A DNA stretch of 64,000 nt from Algisphaera agarilytica. Its GTDB lineage: Bacteria > Planctomycetota > Phycisphaerae > Phycisphaerales > Phycisphaeraceae. Positions 49,704-58,709 of this stretch are shown here, piece by piece. The notes beneath the pieces were generated by a model. That model saw only the letters and a list, made by a program, of their open reading frames with translations. It did no database searches and had not been told where the DNA came from. How positions within the stretch are numbered: position 1 is the stretch's first letter; every line of letters begins with the position of its first letter. The stretch covers positions 744,001 to 808,000 of the forward strand of contig NZ_JACHGY010000001.1 in assembly GCF_014207595.1 (NCBI RefSeq), written 5' to 3'. The position numbers and the translations under genes were made by a program.

Positions 49704-52700
49704 ATGACCGACCAACCCACCCCCGACATCAACCTCACCGCCTACGCCCTGGGCGAACTCGACCCGGCCAGCCCCGAGCACGCCGCCGTCGAAGCCCGCC
49801 TCGCCGCCCCCGGCCCCGAAGGCGACGCCGCCCGCGCCGAGGTCGAGTCGATCCGCGCCACCGCCGCCGACCTCACCGCCGCCCTCGCCGACGAGCCCGC
49901 CCCGGAAGCCACGCCCACAAAGCCGCGGATGTCATCCGCGGTCTCGGCAGCTTCCAACAACAATCAAAACGATCCCCCCGCCCCCATCCCGATCCGCAAC
50001 TGGCCCCGCCGCCTCGCCCTCGCCGCCAGCCTCGCCGCCGCCGCCGCGCTGGGCGTCGCGGTCCTCCTCCCGGGAATCCTCGAACAGCGAGCCAACGCTC
50101 TTGCCCAACAACGGCTCGAGCAGGCCAACGAACTCTACGAGCAAGGCCTACTCAGCCGGGCCGAATGGGATGCCGCCACCTCATTAATCTATCAGCCCGA
50201 AGGCTTCGGCCACTTCATCGAAAAAGCCCAAAACCTCACCGACGATCAATGGCTCGCCACCATCGAACGCGAAGCCGACGCCCGCTCGAGTAACGACAGG
50301 CTCGGGGCACAACTCCGTGGCCTCTATCTGCAAGAAGACGGCAGATCCGAAAGCGAAACCGATCGGTTCATGCGTGAGCTTGATGCCCGTATCTCGGCTT
50401 CCACCGACCCGGCCCCAGGGGAACCCGCCCACGAAACCCGCGTCTACGACATCCGCGACCTGGTCGTGCAGGTCCCCACCTTCACCGACGCCCCCGAGTT
50501 CGATCTCAATGAAGCGCTCGCCCAAACCAACGGAGGTACCCAACACGAAACCGGCGTCTCCCTCTTCGGCGTAGATGATTCCGCCACCCCACAGAGCGGC
50601 ACAAAAACGATGATCGCCGCTGGCGAAGCCGGGGCTCGCCCCAACGATCGGCTGTTCTACTGGAAAGACAACACTTCCGGAGACTGGCGCGGCGGTATCA
50701 CACGTAACGACAACTCGACGGATTTCTCAACCGAACGCTCCCCGGCAGGTGCAGATCGCACGGCATCGTTACACCAGCTCGGCGCAAGTAGCGGCAAAGA
50801 GGTACGCACCCTGATCTCGGAAGCCCGTCAGCTTCAAAAAGAAATGAAGTACGACGATGCTTTAGCACTCCTTGATCAAGCAAACGCTATCGATCCGAAC
50901 AACTTCACGGCCCAACTACTCAAAGAGTTGGTTGAAGACTCCAAGGTTGCCGTCGCGTACACCAAGATCGAACGTCAGCGTCGTCTCGAAGGTGCTCGCG
51001 ACCACCTGCTCAACCGCGAAGCGATCATCCCCTACACCGATCTGGTCGCCTTCCCCGAAGACTGGCCCGAGTTGTCCCACCGCCAAATCGAAGAGCGGAA
51101 CGCTCGGACGTTGGAGATGCTGAAGCACAACGAGAATGCTCTTCGTCTACGAAGAACGGTGCCGATCAACTTCGACGCCAACCCCCTTGAATCGGTCATC
51201 CTTTATCTGGAAGAAACCACCGGTGCCGATCTGGAAGTCGATTGGGACACACTCGCGGAAAGCGGCGGCATCGAGCGTGACCAACCGATCTCGCTTTCTC
51301 TGCACAACGTTCCGGCGGGGAAAGCTCTGGAACTGGTGCTACAGCAAGCCTCGTCGAGCGGCTTTGGCGACCCCATCGGATATACCGTGGCAAACGGCGT
51401 GGTGAAGATTACAACCCAGGAGAACATCAATTCACCACTTCTAACGGTAGAGCGGCACAAGGAAGCCAATCGGGAAGCTGAACTAAGACTCAAAAAAACG
51501 ATATCTATTGTTCTCGATGGCAACCAACTCGAACGGGCTATTGGCGATATCAGGGAGAGAACCGGCAACAATATCTTCGTCAACTGGCCAGAGCTGATCG
51601 ACGCAGGAGGTATCGAGAAAGACGTACCCATTACGCTGACCCTAGAAGACGTACCTGCCGATCGTGCACTTGAAATTATCCTGCAACAGGCTGCACACGG
51701 TTTCGGTGATCCGATCAGCTACGCAGTGATCGATGGGATCGTGATGATCTCATCCCAACGCGACCTGGATCAGATGAAACAGAAAAGCGAAGAGTTCACC
51801 ACCGAATCCTACGACCGCGTCGAAGACAACCCGTTCCTGGCCGCGATCGACAACCCGTTGTCGACGTTCTCGGTCGATGTGGATACCGCGAGCTACGCCA
51901 ACGTGCGGCGGTTCCTGGATCAGGGTCAACTTCCCCCCGCGGATGCGGTGCGGATCGAGGAACTCGTCAACTACTTCGAGTACGGCTACGAGCCCCCGAT
52001 GGCTTTTGAACTCAACGGCGCTTTACCCAATGCCAATGATGAGCCGGCGGCTGCAGACACGGCCCCATTCGCCGCACACGTCGAGGTCACCGCCGCGCCG
52101 TGGACGCCCGAGCACCGGCTCGTTCGCATCGGGATCAAGGGCATGGAGATCGCCACCGACGATCGGCCCGCGGCGAACCTCGTGTTCCTGCTGGACGTGT
52201 CAGGCTCGATGAATCGACCCAACAAACTCCCGCTGGTGAAAGCCGGGATGAAGAAGCTCGTCGGCGCGCTACGCATGGACGACCGTGTGGCGATCGTGGC
52301 GTACGCCGGGGCGTCGGGGCTGGTGCTGGATTCGACCAGCGACCACGACGCGGTGCTCGCGGCGATCGACAACCTCACGCCCGGCGGCTCGACCAACGGC
52401 GCGGCGGGCATCGAGTTGGCCTACCAACAGGCCGTGGACAACCACATCCCGGGCGGGCTAAACCGCGTGATCCTCTGCACGGATGGTGACTTTAACGTCG
52501 GCATCACCGACCGCGGGGCGCTCACCCGTCTCATCGAAGACAAGGCCAACGCCCCCGAGACGCCGACGTATCTCACCGTGCTCGGCTTCGGCACGGGCAA
52601 CCTCAAGGACGCCACGATGGAGGAGCTCTCCAACGTCGGCGACGGGAACTACGGCTACGTCGACTCGCTCGCCGAGGCCGAGAAACTCCTGGCCGAGCAG

Positions 52701-53375
52701 GTCAACGCCACGCTGCTGACCATCGCCAAGGACGTGAAGGTCCAGGTCGAGTTCAACCCCGCCAACGTCGCGTCCTACCGCCTCATCGGCTACGAAAACC
52801 GCCTGCTGGCGAAAGAAGATTTCAACAACGACGTGGTCGATGCGGGCGACATCGGGGCCGGGCACACGGTGACGGCGTTGTATGAGGTGGTGCCGGCTTC
52901 GGCTGAGCAACCCGCAGCCCAAGAGCGCGGGCCTCAAGACGTAGACGACCTCAAGTATCAGAAGAAGAGCGCGCTCTCCGACGCCGCGGACTCGAACGAG
53001 TTGCTGACGCTGAAGCTGCGGTACAAGCAGCCGGACGCAGCGAAGGTGCAGGGGACGTCGAAGCTGCTGGTCTTCCCGGTCGAGGACGCGAGCACGCCGT
53101 TTGCCGAGGCGTCGGAAGACACACGGTTCGCCGCGGCGGTGGCGGGGTTCGGGATGCTGCTGCGGGGCTCGCCGTATGCGGGTGAGCTGGATTTCAACGA
53201 CGTGGCGGCCTTCGCGGCGGAAGCCGGTGCGGGTGTGGTGGATGCCCGCGGCGAGCTGACGCCCGAGCACGAGCGCCGGGCCGAGTTTCTCCAGCTCGTA
53301 ATCCGTGCAGACGCCCTGGCGAACCCGGTGAAGCTGCCCCCCGCCGCACCCGCGACCGAACCCGCGGCGGACTGA
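49704..53375 (+). CDS. Anti-sigma-like, STN-repeat and YfbK-type VWA fusion protein
   Basis: A 1223-residue protein with GGAGG 9-13 bases before the ATG. The N-terminus INLTAYALGELD is the usual anti-sigma opening, and a membrane helix follows near 100-124. A helical TPR-like part with KYDDALALLDQANAIDP is near 385. Two similar STN-type domains (about 485-570 and 598-690) repeat NxLExxIxxLxExTG, GGIE and VPAGKALELVLQQA. After DNPLSTFSVDVDTASYANVRRF near 720 comes a YfbK-type VWA domain (metal site FLLDVSGSM near 828) and a C-terminal domain. It follows the ECF sigma gene. It looks like an envelope sensor that controls it, but this is inference. The fusion is unusually long. Confidence 0.85.
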   Translation: MTDQPTPDINLTAYALGELDPASPEHAAVEARLAAPGPEGDAARAEVESIRATAADLTAALADEPAPEATPTKPRMSSAVSAASNNNQNDPPAPIPIRNWPRRLALAASLAAAAALGVAVLLPGILEQRANALAQQRLEQANELYEQGLLSRAEWDAATSLIYQPEGFGHFIEKAQNLTDDQWLATIEREADARSSNDRLGAQLRGLYLQEDGRSESETDRFMRELDARISASTDPAPGEPAHETRVYDIRDLVVQVPTFTDAPEFDLNEALAQTNGGTQHETGVSLFGVDDSATPQSGTKTMIAAGEAGARPNDRLFYWKDNTSGDWRGGITRNDNSTDFSTERSPAGADRTASLHQLGASSGKEVRTLISEARQLQKEMKYDDALALLDQANAIDPNNFTAQLLKELVEDSKVAVAYTKIERQRRLEGARDHLLNREAIIPYTDLVAFPEDWPELSHRQIEERNARTLEMLKHNENALRLRRTVPINFDANPLESVILYLEETTGADLEVDWDTLAESGGIERDQPISLSLHNVPAGKALELVLQQASSSGFGDPIGYTVANGVVKITTQENINSPLLTVERHKEANREAELRLKKTISIVLDGNQLERAIGDIRERTGNNIFVNWPELIDAGGIEKDVPITLTLEDVPADRALEIILQQAAHGFGDPISYAVIDGIVMISSQRDLDQMKQKSEEFTTESYDRVEDNPFLAAIDNPLSTFSVDVDTASYANVRRFLDQGQLPPADAVRIEELVNYFEYGYEPPMAFELNGALPNANDEPAAADTAPFAAHVEVTAAPWTPEHRLVRIGIKGMEIATDDRPAANLVFLLDVSGSMNRPNKLPLVKAGMKKLVGALRMDDRVAIVAYAGASGLVLDSTSDHDAVLAAIDNLTPGGSTNGAAGIELAYQQAVDNHIPGGLNRVILCTDGDFNVGITDRGALTRLIEDKANAPETPTYLTVLGFGTGNLKDATMEELSNVGDGNYGYVDSLAEAEKLLAEQVNATLLTIAKDVKVQVEFNPANVASYRLIGYENRLLAKEDFNNDVVDAGDIGAGHTVTALYEVVPASAEQPAAQERGPQDVDDLKYQKKSALSDAADSNELLTLKLRYKQPDAAKVQGTSKLLVFPVEDASTPFAEASEDTRFAAAVAGFGMLLRGSPYAGELDFNDVAAFAAEAGAGVVDARGELTPEHERRAEFLQLVIRADALANPVKLPPAAPATEPAAD

Positions 53376-53424
53376 GTCGTATGATCACGCATGGCCGTAA
53401 TCTTCCTGACAGGAGTGCTGTGCG

Positions 53425-54561
53425 ATGCGTGATTGGACCCGATCGATGGGGTTGGCGGTGGCTGTGGGTGCGATAGGCGCCTTGGCTTTTCAGGGATTCT
53501 GGCAGGGCAATGGGGGCACGTCGGCCGTCGCGCAATCGGCGGAAACTGCGCCCGCGATTCAGCCTGAGCCTCGACCGTTGCCCGAAGGGTTGCTGCCGGA
53601 CGAGTTGCACACCGTTCAACTCTTCGAGACCGCCTCGCCGTCAATCGTGAACGTCGACATCACGCAGCGACGGGTTGACCCGTGGTCGCGCCGCAGCGTT
53701 GAGGTGCCGGCCGGGTCGGGCTCGGGGTTCTTGTGGGACGACCAAGGCCACGTCGTGACGAACTTCCACGTGATCCGCCAAGCGAGCGGCGCGACGGTGA
53801 CGCTGGACAACCAGACACAACTTGAGGCCGAACTCGTCGGCGTCTCGCCCGACCACGACCTCGCGGTGCTGCGCATCAAGTCCGAAGACGGCATGCCGCT
53901 GCGTGCGCTACCCATCGGCGCATCCGGCAAGCTGCGCGTCGGCCAACGCGTCTACGCCATCGGTAACCCGTTCGGGCTCGACCACACGCTCACCACCGGC
54001 GTCGTCTCCGCCCTCGACCGCGAGATCCAATCCCTCACCGGGCGGATGCTCGACCACGTGGTGCAGACCGACGCGGCGATCAACCCCGGCAACTCCGGCG
54101 GGCCGCTGCTCGACTCGGCCGGACGGGTCATCGGCGTGAACACCATGATCTTTAGCCCATCCGGTGCCTCGGCGGGCGTGGGCTTTGCCATCCCGATCGA
54201 CACGGTGAAACGCGTGGTGCCCGAGCTGATCGAACACGGCGAGTACACCCGGCCGATCCTGGGTGTGCGGATCGACGACCGCGTCGCGGCGCCCCTGCTC
54301 GCAGAGCTCGGCGTACGTGGCGTGCTAGTGTTGGGCGTCGATCCGAACAGCGCCGCGGGTAAGGCGGGGTTGCGCCCGACGCTGCGCGATCAGGCCGGGG
54401 AGATCACCTTCGGCGACGTGCTGCTCGCCATCGACGGCCAACGTCTGGAAGACACCGACGACCTGCTGAACGTGATGGAACGCCTGACCGACCCCGGCAT
54501 GATCAAGCTGAAGGTGTACCGCGAGGGTGAAGAGGTCGAGATCGAGGTTGCGCTGGATTAA
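53425..54561 (+). CDS. HtrA/DegP-type serine protease
   Basis: A 378-residue periplasmic serine protease with an N-terminal signal anchor (about residues 8-28). The catalytic triad is His in NFHVIRQ, Asp in SPDHDLAVLRI and Ser in NPGNSGGPLL. It has one PDZ domain (about 270-378), as in DegS or HhoA, not the two of DegP. It degrades or checks misfolded envelope proteins. It comes after the sigma/VWA pair on the same strand, with 49 bases between them, so an envelope-stress connection is plausible. Confidence 0.93.
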   Translation: MRDWTRSMGLAVAVGAIGALAFQGFWQGNGGTSAVAQSAETAPAIQPEPRPLPEGLLPDELHTVQLFETASPSIVNVDITQRRVDPWSRRSVEVPAGSGSGFLWDDQGHVVTNFHVIRQASGATVTLDNQTQLEAELVGVSPDHDLAVLRIKSEDGMPLRALPIGASGKLRVGQRVYAIGNPFGLDHTLTTGVVSALDREIQSLTGRMLDHVVQTDAAINPGNSGGPLLDSAGRVIGVNTMIFSPSGASAGVGFAIPIDTVKRVVPELIEHGEYTRPILGVRIDDRVAAPLLAELGVRGVLVLGVDPNSAAGKAGLRPTLRDQAGEITFGDVLLAIDGQRLEDTDDLLNVMERLTDPGMIKLKVYREGEEVEIEVALD

Positions 54562-54575
54562 ACCCGCAAAAAACC

Positions 54576-54604
54576 GTTTAGCGGGTGGCACGAAGTGCCC
54601 CGCG
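54576..54604 (+). repeat. REP-like repeat, family 2
   Basis: GTTTAGCGGGTGGCACGAAGTGCCCCGCG, with GGCAC/GTGCC stem. It follows the protease stop by 15 bases and pairs head-to-head with the next copy. Confidence 0.6.
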
Positions 54605-54637
54605 TTGGCGAAATCAAGCTTATACGACATAAGGAAG

Positions 54638-54664
54638 CGGGACGCTGCGCGTCGCCCGCTAAAC
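54638..54664 (-). repeat. REP-like repeat, family 2 (inverted)
   Basis: Reverse complement reads GTTTAGCGGG then CGACGCGCAGCGTCCCG, nearly the same as 60112-60138. It lies between the convergent protease and lipid-kinase genes. Confidence 0.65.
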
Positions 54665-54680
54665 CAATGGTTGATCTGCA

Positions 54681-55598
54681 TTAAACCCGGATGACGTTCA
54701 ACGCGGCGGGCATGACGGTCATCTCCAGCGGCGTATCGCCCGCCGGATCGCCATCAGCTTGGGCTGGGGCGGGGTGGCCGTTGCCGGTGCGGAGGGTGAC
54801 GCGGTCGGCTCGGCCGTGGGCGACGGTTTTGCGGGTCAGGTGTTTGCCACGCAAGACCGACCAGTGGTAGCCGAGCAGATTAATAAAGCCGGGCTTCTCG
54901 AAGACGACCCAGGCGAGTTGGCCGTCGTCGCGCTGGGCTTCTTTGCCGATGTGCAGGTTGCCGCCGTACTGCGGGAGGTTGAACACGTAGGCCTGGTGGC
55001 CGGTGACGGTTTGCCCATCCGCTTCGAGGGTGACGGGCGGGAAGCGGTAGCCAAGCATCGCGGAGACGACGCGCGGGGCGTAGCTCATGCGGTTGACACG
55101 CTTGAGGCTGGTGTCGGCGGTGGCGTTGCGCCAGCGGTCGACACGGTGAACGACGTCGGCGTCGAATCCGGCGGAGGTCATCAGCGTGAACAGTCGGCCG
55201 GGCTCGTCGGGCTGCTCGGGGTCTGCGGCCCGGGCGAGGTCCACGGGCACGGTGTCTCCCCGCACGATGGCGTCGGCGATGTCTTCGGGTTTGCCGGTGA
55301 ACTTGAACTCCTGGGCGAAGAGGTTTTCGTTGCCCGCGGGCAATGTGGCGAAGGGTAAACCCAGGCACCCGGCGGTCTGCATGTCGTTGAGTACGTCCGC
55401 CACCGAGCCGTCGCCCCCCGCCGCGACGACGCAGCGCAGTTCGTCGCCCGCATCCTTGAGCGCGGGGATGCGTTCGTCACGATCCCACACAACACGGGTC
55501 GACAAGCCTTGCTGAGTCAGCGCCTCTTCGAGACGCAGGACGCGTTTGCGGTTGGGGCCGGTGCCGCTGAACGGGTTGGCGAGGATGAGGACTTTCAT
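54681..55598 (-). CDS. Diacylglycerol/lipid kinase family protein
   Basis: A 305-residue cytoplasmic kinase-fold protein. The N-terminus VLILANPFSGTG, the nucleotide-binding VAAGGDGSVADVLN near residue 60 and FATLPAGNENLFAQE near 85 are typical of the DAGK catalytic family (YegS/BmrU type). It should phosphorylate a lipid such as diacylglycerol or a sphingoid base using ATP. The C-terminal part is a beta sandwich as in YegS. The substrate is undetermined. Confidence 0.9.
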   Translation of the reverse strand: MKVLILANPFSGTGPNRKRVLRLEEALTQQGLSTRVVWDRDERIPALKDAGDELRCVVAAGGDGSVADVLNDMQTAGCLGLPFATLPAGNENLFAQEFKFTGKPEDIADAIVRGDTVPVDLARAADPEQPDEPGRLFTLMTSAGFDADVVHRVDRWRNATADTSLKRVNRMSYAPRVVSAMLGYRFPPVTLEADGQTVTGHQAYVFNLPQYGGNLHIGKEAQRDDGQLAWVVFEKPGFINLLGYHWSVLRGKHLTRKTVAHGRADRVTLRTGNGHPAPAQADGDPAGDTPLEMTVMPAALNVIRV

Positions 55599-55685
55599 AT
55601 CGGCCGGTTCGGATCGGTCTAGCCCTATCGGCGTTGCCCGTGAGCAGCGGGTTAAAAAGCCGCGAATGCTGTGTGCGAGATGAAC

Positions 55686-55910
55686 CTACCAGTGCGGTGG
55701 CTTGTCGTCTTCGAGTTGCTGATCGCTGTCGGGGGCGGGTGCGTCGCCGGAGCCGGGCTGATGGGTTTCGAGATCGGAGCGGATTTTTTCGAGCTGGGCT
55801 TTGAAGCCGTCCATGCGGTCGTACATCTCGCGGACCACGCCGTCGAGTTCGCCGAGGTGGCGCTCGAGGTGGGCGATCTTTTCTTCGATGTTGACGAGTC
55901 GCTGGTCCAT
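55686..55910 (-). CDS. SlyX family protein
   Basis: A 74-residue coiled-coil protein: IEEKIAHLERHLGELDGVVREM is the SlyX-type heptad helix, followed by a second helix and a Pro/Asp-rich tail ending PPHW, the SlyX hallmark. Its function is not known. It is a small soluble protein, 87 bases before the lipid kinase on the same strand. Confidence 0.85.
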   Translation of the reverse strand: MDQRLVNIEEKIAHLERHLGELDGVVREMYDRMDGFKAQLEKIRSDLETHQPGSGDAPAPDSDQQLEDDKPPHW

Positions 55911-56022
55911 GGTGCGGGATTGTAACCGGGGGTGGTTGGTTTTGGGTGTCTAGGTGGATACCAGACGCTTCGCCCCGTTGGGGCTCAGTGTCGGCGTGGG
56001 GGGGTGAGTTGGGGGCCTGAAG

Positions 56023-57345
56023 TCAGAGGAACATGCCGGCGACGGCGGCGGTGCAGCAGGACGCGAGGGCGCCGCCGAGCATGGCGCGGAAGGCGAGCTT
56101 GGACAGGTCGGTCTTTCGGCCCGGGGCGAGCGGGGTAATGCCGCCGATCTGGATGCCGATGGACGAGAAGTTCGCGAAGCCGCACAGGGCGTAGGCCGCC
56201 ATCTTGGCCGAGCGAGCGGATTGGAAGCCGCCCTCTTCGCCGACGGTCATCTGGCTGAGGTCGAGGAAGCCGATGAACTCGTTGATCGCGATCTTCGTGC
56301 CGAGTAAGCCGCCGAAGAGCTGACAGTCTTGCCAGCCCTGCACGCCGATGACCCAGGCGATCGGCGCGAGCACCCAGCCGAAGACCTTGGCCAGCGTAAG
56401 CGGGTTGCCGGGGTCGGTCACCACCCCCGCGTCGTCGGTCGTCGGCAACGGCATGCCCAGCAACGCATCGCCCACCCAACCCAGCGGCCAATCGACCAAC
56501 GCCACCAACGCGATGAACGCGATGAGCATGGCGATGACGTTCAGCCAGAGCTTGAGGCCGTCGGCCGTGCCGTTGGCGGCGGCTTCGATGAGGTTGTGCG
56601 CATCGCGTTTGATCTCGAGCTTGATCTGGCCCTGCGTCTCGGGCGTCTCGCGTTCGGGGAGCATGATCTTGGCGATGACAAACGCGGCCGGGGCGCTCAT
56701 GACCGACGCGGTGAGCAGATGCCTTCCGAACTCCACGCCCTGGTCGCCGAACAACCCGATGTACACCGCCATCACCGAGCCCGCCACCGTGGCGAAGCCG
56801 CCGGTCATCAGCGCGTTGAGTTCCGAGCGCGTCATCTTGGGGAGGTAGGGCTTGACCACCAGCGGCGCTTCGGTCTGGCCGACGAACATGTTCGCCGCCA
56901 TCGCCATCGCCTCGGCCCCGCTCACACCCATCGTGACCATCATCACCCGCGCGAACACCCACACCAGGATCTGCACGATCCCGATGTAGTACAGCACCGA
57001 CATCAACGCCGCGAAGAAGATGATCACCGGCAACCCCTGCGCCGCGAACGCGAACGCCGGGCCGAACGTGCCGTCCGCCGAGGACAGCCCCGTGCCGAAA
57101 AGCAGAAACGTCGCGGGCTCCACGCTCGCCACCAACCGCTGCACAAACTCCGCCAACCCGCCAAACACCGCCAGGCCCACCGGGGTCTTGAGCACGAGCA
57201 ATCCCAAGAGCAGCTGCAGCCCCATGCCCCAGGCGATCAACCGCCACGGCACCCGCTTGCGGTCGCTGGACATCAGCCACGCCAACGCCAGCAGCACCGC
57301 CACCCCGAGCAACCCACGCAACATGAAAATCGCCAACGCTTGCAC
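56023..57345 (-). CDS. Concentrative nucleoside transporter (NupC/CNT family)
   Basis: A 440-residue inner-membrane cotransporter with about ten helices. GQTEAPLVVKPYLPKMTRSELNALM and TVAGSVMAVYI near residues 170-205, and the C-terminal ALCGFANFSSIGIQIGG, are CNT signatures. It should import nucleosides with Na+ or H+ in symport. The length is close to the bacterial norm. PpnP at 62636, a nucleoside phosphorylase, would use its products but is not in the same operon. Confidence 0.93.
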   Translation of the reverse strand: MQALAIFMLRGLLGVAVLLALAWLMSSDRKRVPWRLIAWGMGLQLLLGLLVLKTPVGLAVFGGLAEFVQRLVASVEPATFLLFGTGLSSADGTFGPAFAFAAQGLPVIIFFAALMSVLYYIGIVQILVWVFARVMMVTMGVSGAEAMAMAANMFVGQTEAPLVVKPYLPKMTRSELNALMTGGFATVAGSVMAVYIGLFGDQGVEFGRHLLTASVMSAPAAFVIAKIMLPERETPETQGQIKLEIKRDAHNLIEAAANGTADGLKLWLNVIAMLIAFIALVALVDWPLGWVGDALLGMPLPTTDDAGVVTDPGNPLTLAKVFGWVLAPIAWVIGVQGWQDCQLFGGLLGTKIAINEFIGFLDLSQMTVGEEGGFQSARSAKMAAYALCGFANFSSIGIQIGGITPLAPGRKTDLSKLAFRAMLGGALASCCTAAVAGMFL

Positions 57346-57527
57346 TCCACGCCCGAACGGGCTTCTCGAAAGTGTCCCTCTCGCAGCAGGCCCCTGCCGC
57401 AGTGTCAGCTTAACCGGTTCCGCCCCGGTTGTCGGGGGTTGGCCGATGGGTGGCCCCGCGTGTCACCGCAATGCCGCGGTGTTTTGACCTACAATGCCTC
57501 ATCACCCCAACCCCGAAGGACTCCACC

Positions 57528-57812
57528 ATGCCCAGCGCCGTCGCCAGCCACATCCTCGTCTCCAGCGAAGCCGAAGCCCTCGACCTCAAGCAGCAGATCG
57601 CCGATGGCGCCGCTTTCGCCGACCTCGCCAAGCAACACTCCGCCTGCCCCTCGGGCAAAGGCGGCGGCTCGCTCGGCCAATTCAAGCAAGGCGACATGGT
57701 CCCCGAATTCGACGCAGTCATCTTCAGCGACCTGCCCATCGGCGAAGTCTCCGAGCCGGTGAAAACCCAATTCGGCTACCACCTGATCGAAGTCCAACAA
57801 CGGTTGGCCTAA
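57528..57812 (+). CDS. Parvulin-type peptidyl-prolyl isomerase
   Basis: A 94-residue single-domain parvulin like E. coli PpiC. ASHILVSSEAEALDL, FADLAKQHSACPSGKGGGSLGQF, and FGYHLIEV at the C-terminus are the family segments. It catalyses cis-trans isomerisation at proline bonds. I start at ATG 57528; the longer frame upstream is not conserved. It has no signal peptide, so it is cytoplasmic. Confidence 0.93.
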   Translation: MPSAVASHILVSSEAEALDLKQQIADGAAFADLAKQHSACPSGKGGGSLGQFKQGDMVPEFDAVIFSDLPIGEVSEPVKTQFGYHLIEVQQRLA

Positions 57813-57930
57813 GCATCGATTCACCCGGATGTTGTTCCGGGCGGGTTCGGTTTTTCCTCGCTGTCGCCTGCGCGGCGGGCGGCAGGGGCTCCGCCCCTTG
57901 CATCCCCGCCAAACCACCACCCCGTCTCCA

Positions 57931-57999
57931 TTCGCCCCGGGCTCTGCCCGGGGGCGGTTGTTTATATCGACACGGCCCCCGGGCAGAGCCCGGGGCGAA
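57931..57999. repeat. Paired inverted repeat (family 3)
   Basis: Left arm TTCGCCCCGGGCTCTGCCCGGGGG and its inverted partner at 57975-57999 flank a 19-base spacer. Each arm holds CCCCGGGC/GCCCGGGG. Matching units are at 61993-62063 and 62548-62616. Confidence 0.75.
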
Positions 58000-58008
58000 T
58001 GGGGCCGA

Positions 58009-58686
58009 TCAAGGCAACTCGAAGGTGCCTTGGCCGCCTTTTTTCAATCGGCCCAGTTCCACCAACTTGATCCACACCGCCATCGGGTATTCCTTGGGCG
58101 GAGTCACCGCGCTGATCTGCGAGCCGCGTCCCGATGTCACGTACTTGCTGCCGAGCTTCGATTCATCGTCCCGGCGGATCGTCTTAAGCTTTCGGCGAAA
58201 CGCCTTGAGCGCCCGCTTGAGGTTCTCTTCTTCGAGTGAGTCGTAGCCCGCCTTGGCGGCGGCCTCGTCGCGCATCTGCCCGATCGTTCGCCCGCCGCCG
58301 GGCTGATCGGCGACCGAGCGTGCGCCCATCGCCTTGATCTCCGAGCCGTCGAGAGGCGTTGCGCCTTTATGCGGACGCTTCACGGTGCCGGGGGCACTGG
58401 CCCGGTGCTGCCCCATCGCCTTGCCCGCGTCGGCTTTCTGCACAAGCTGCGCGAGCGCTTCCATGTCACGCTTGGCCACGACCTGGCCGACGCGCGTCGC
58501 GTCCACGCCCATGCGCATCAACGCGACCTGGGCCTTGCCCCAGAGCTTGGTCTGCGTCTTGGCGTCCTCGGCGAGCCACAACTCCGACACGAGGTCCGAG
58601 AGTTTGTTGCTCTGGATCGTGTCGTGGTTCTCGTAGTAACGCTTGACGATGCCCTGTTGGTAACGCGAGAGGTCTTGCTTGGCCAT
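58009..58686 (-). CDS. Hypothetical protein
   Basis: A 225-residue basic protein, rich in Lys, Arg, Gln and Ala, starting at the ATG at 58686. It begins MAKQDLSRYQQGIVKRYYEN, then has a helical stretch with ELWLAEDAKTQTKLWGKAQV near 45. The middle is a charged, probably disordered region, followed by ALKAFRRKLKTIRR near 165. I recognise no family. The composition suggests nucleic-acid binding, without proof. Confidence 0.7.
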   Translation of the reverse strand: MAKQDLSRYQQGIVKRYYENHDTIQSNKLSDLVSELWLAEDAKTQTKLWGKAQVALMRMGVDATRVGQVVAKRDMEALAQLVQKADAGKAMGQHRASAPGTVKRPHKGATPLDGSEIKAMGARSVADQPGGGRTIGQMRDEAAAKAGYDSLEEENLKRALKAFRRKLKTIRRDDESKLGSKYVTSGRGSQISAVTPPKEYPMAVWIKLVELGRLKKGGQGTFELP

Positions 58687-58709
58687 GAAACGATTGTAGC
58701 GACCCTCCC

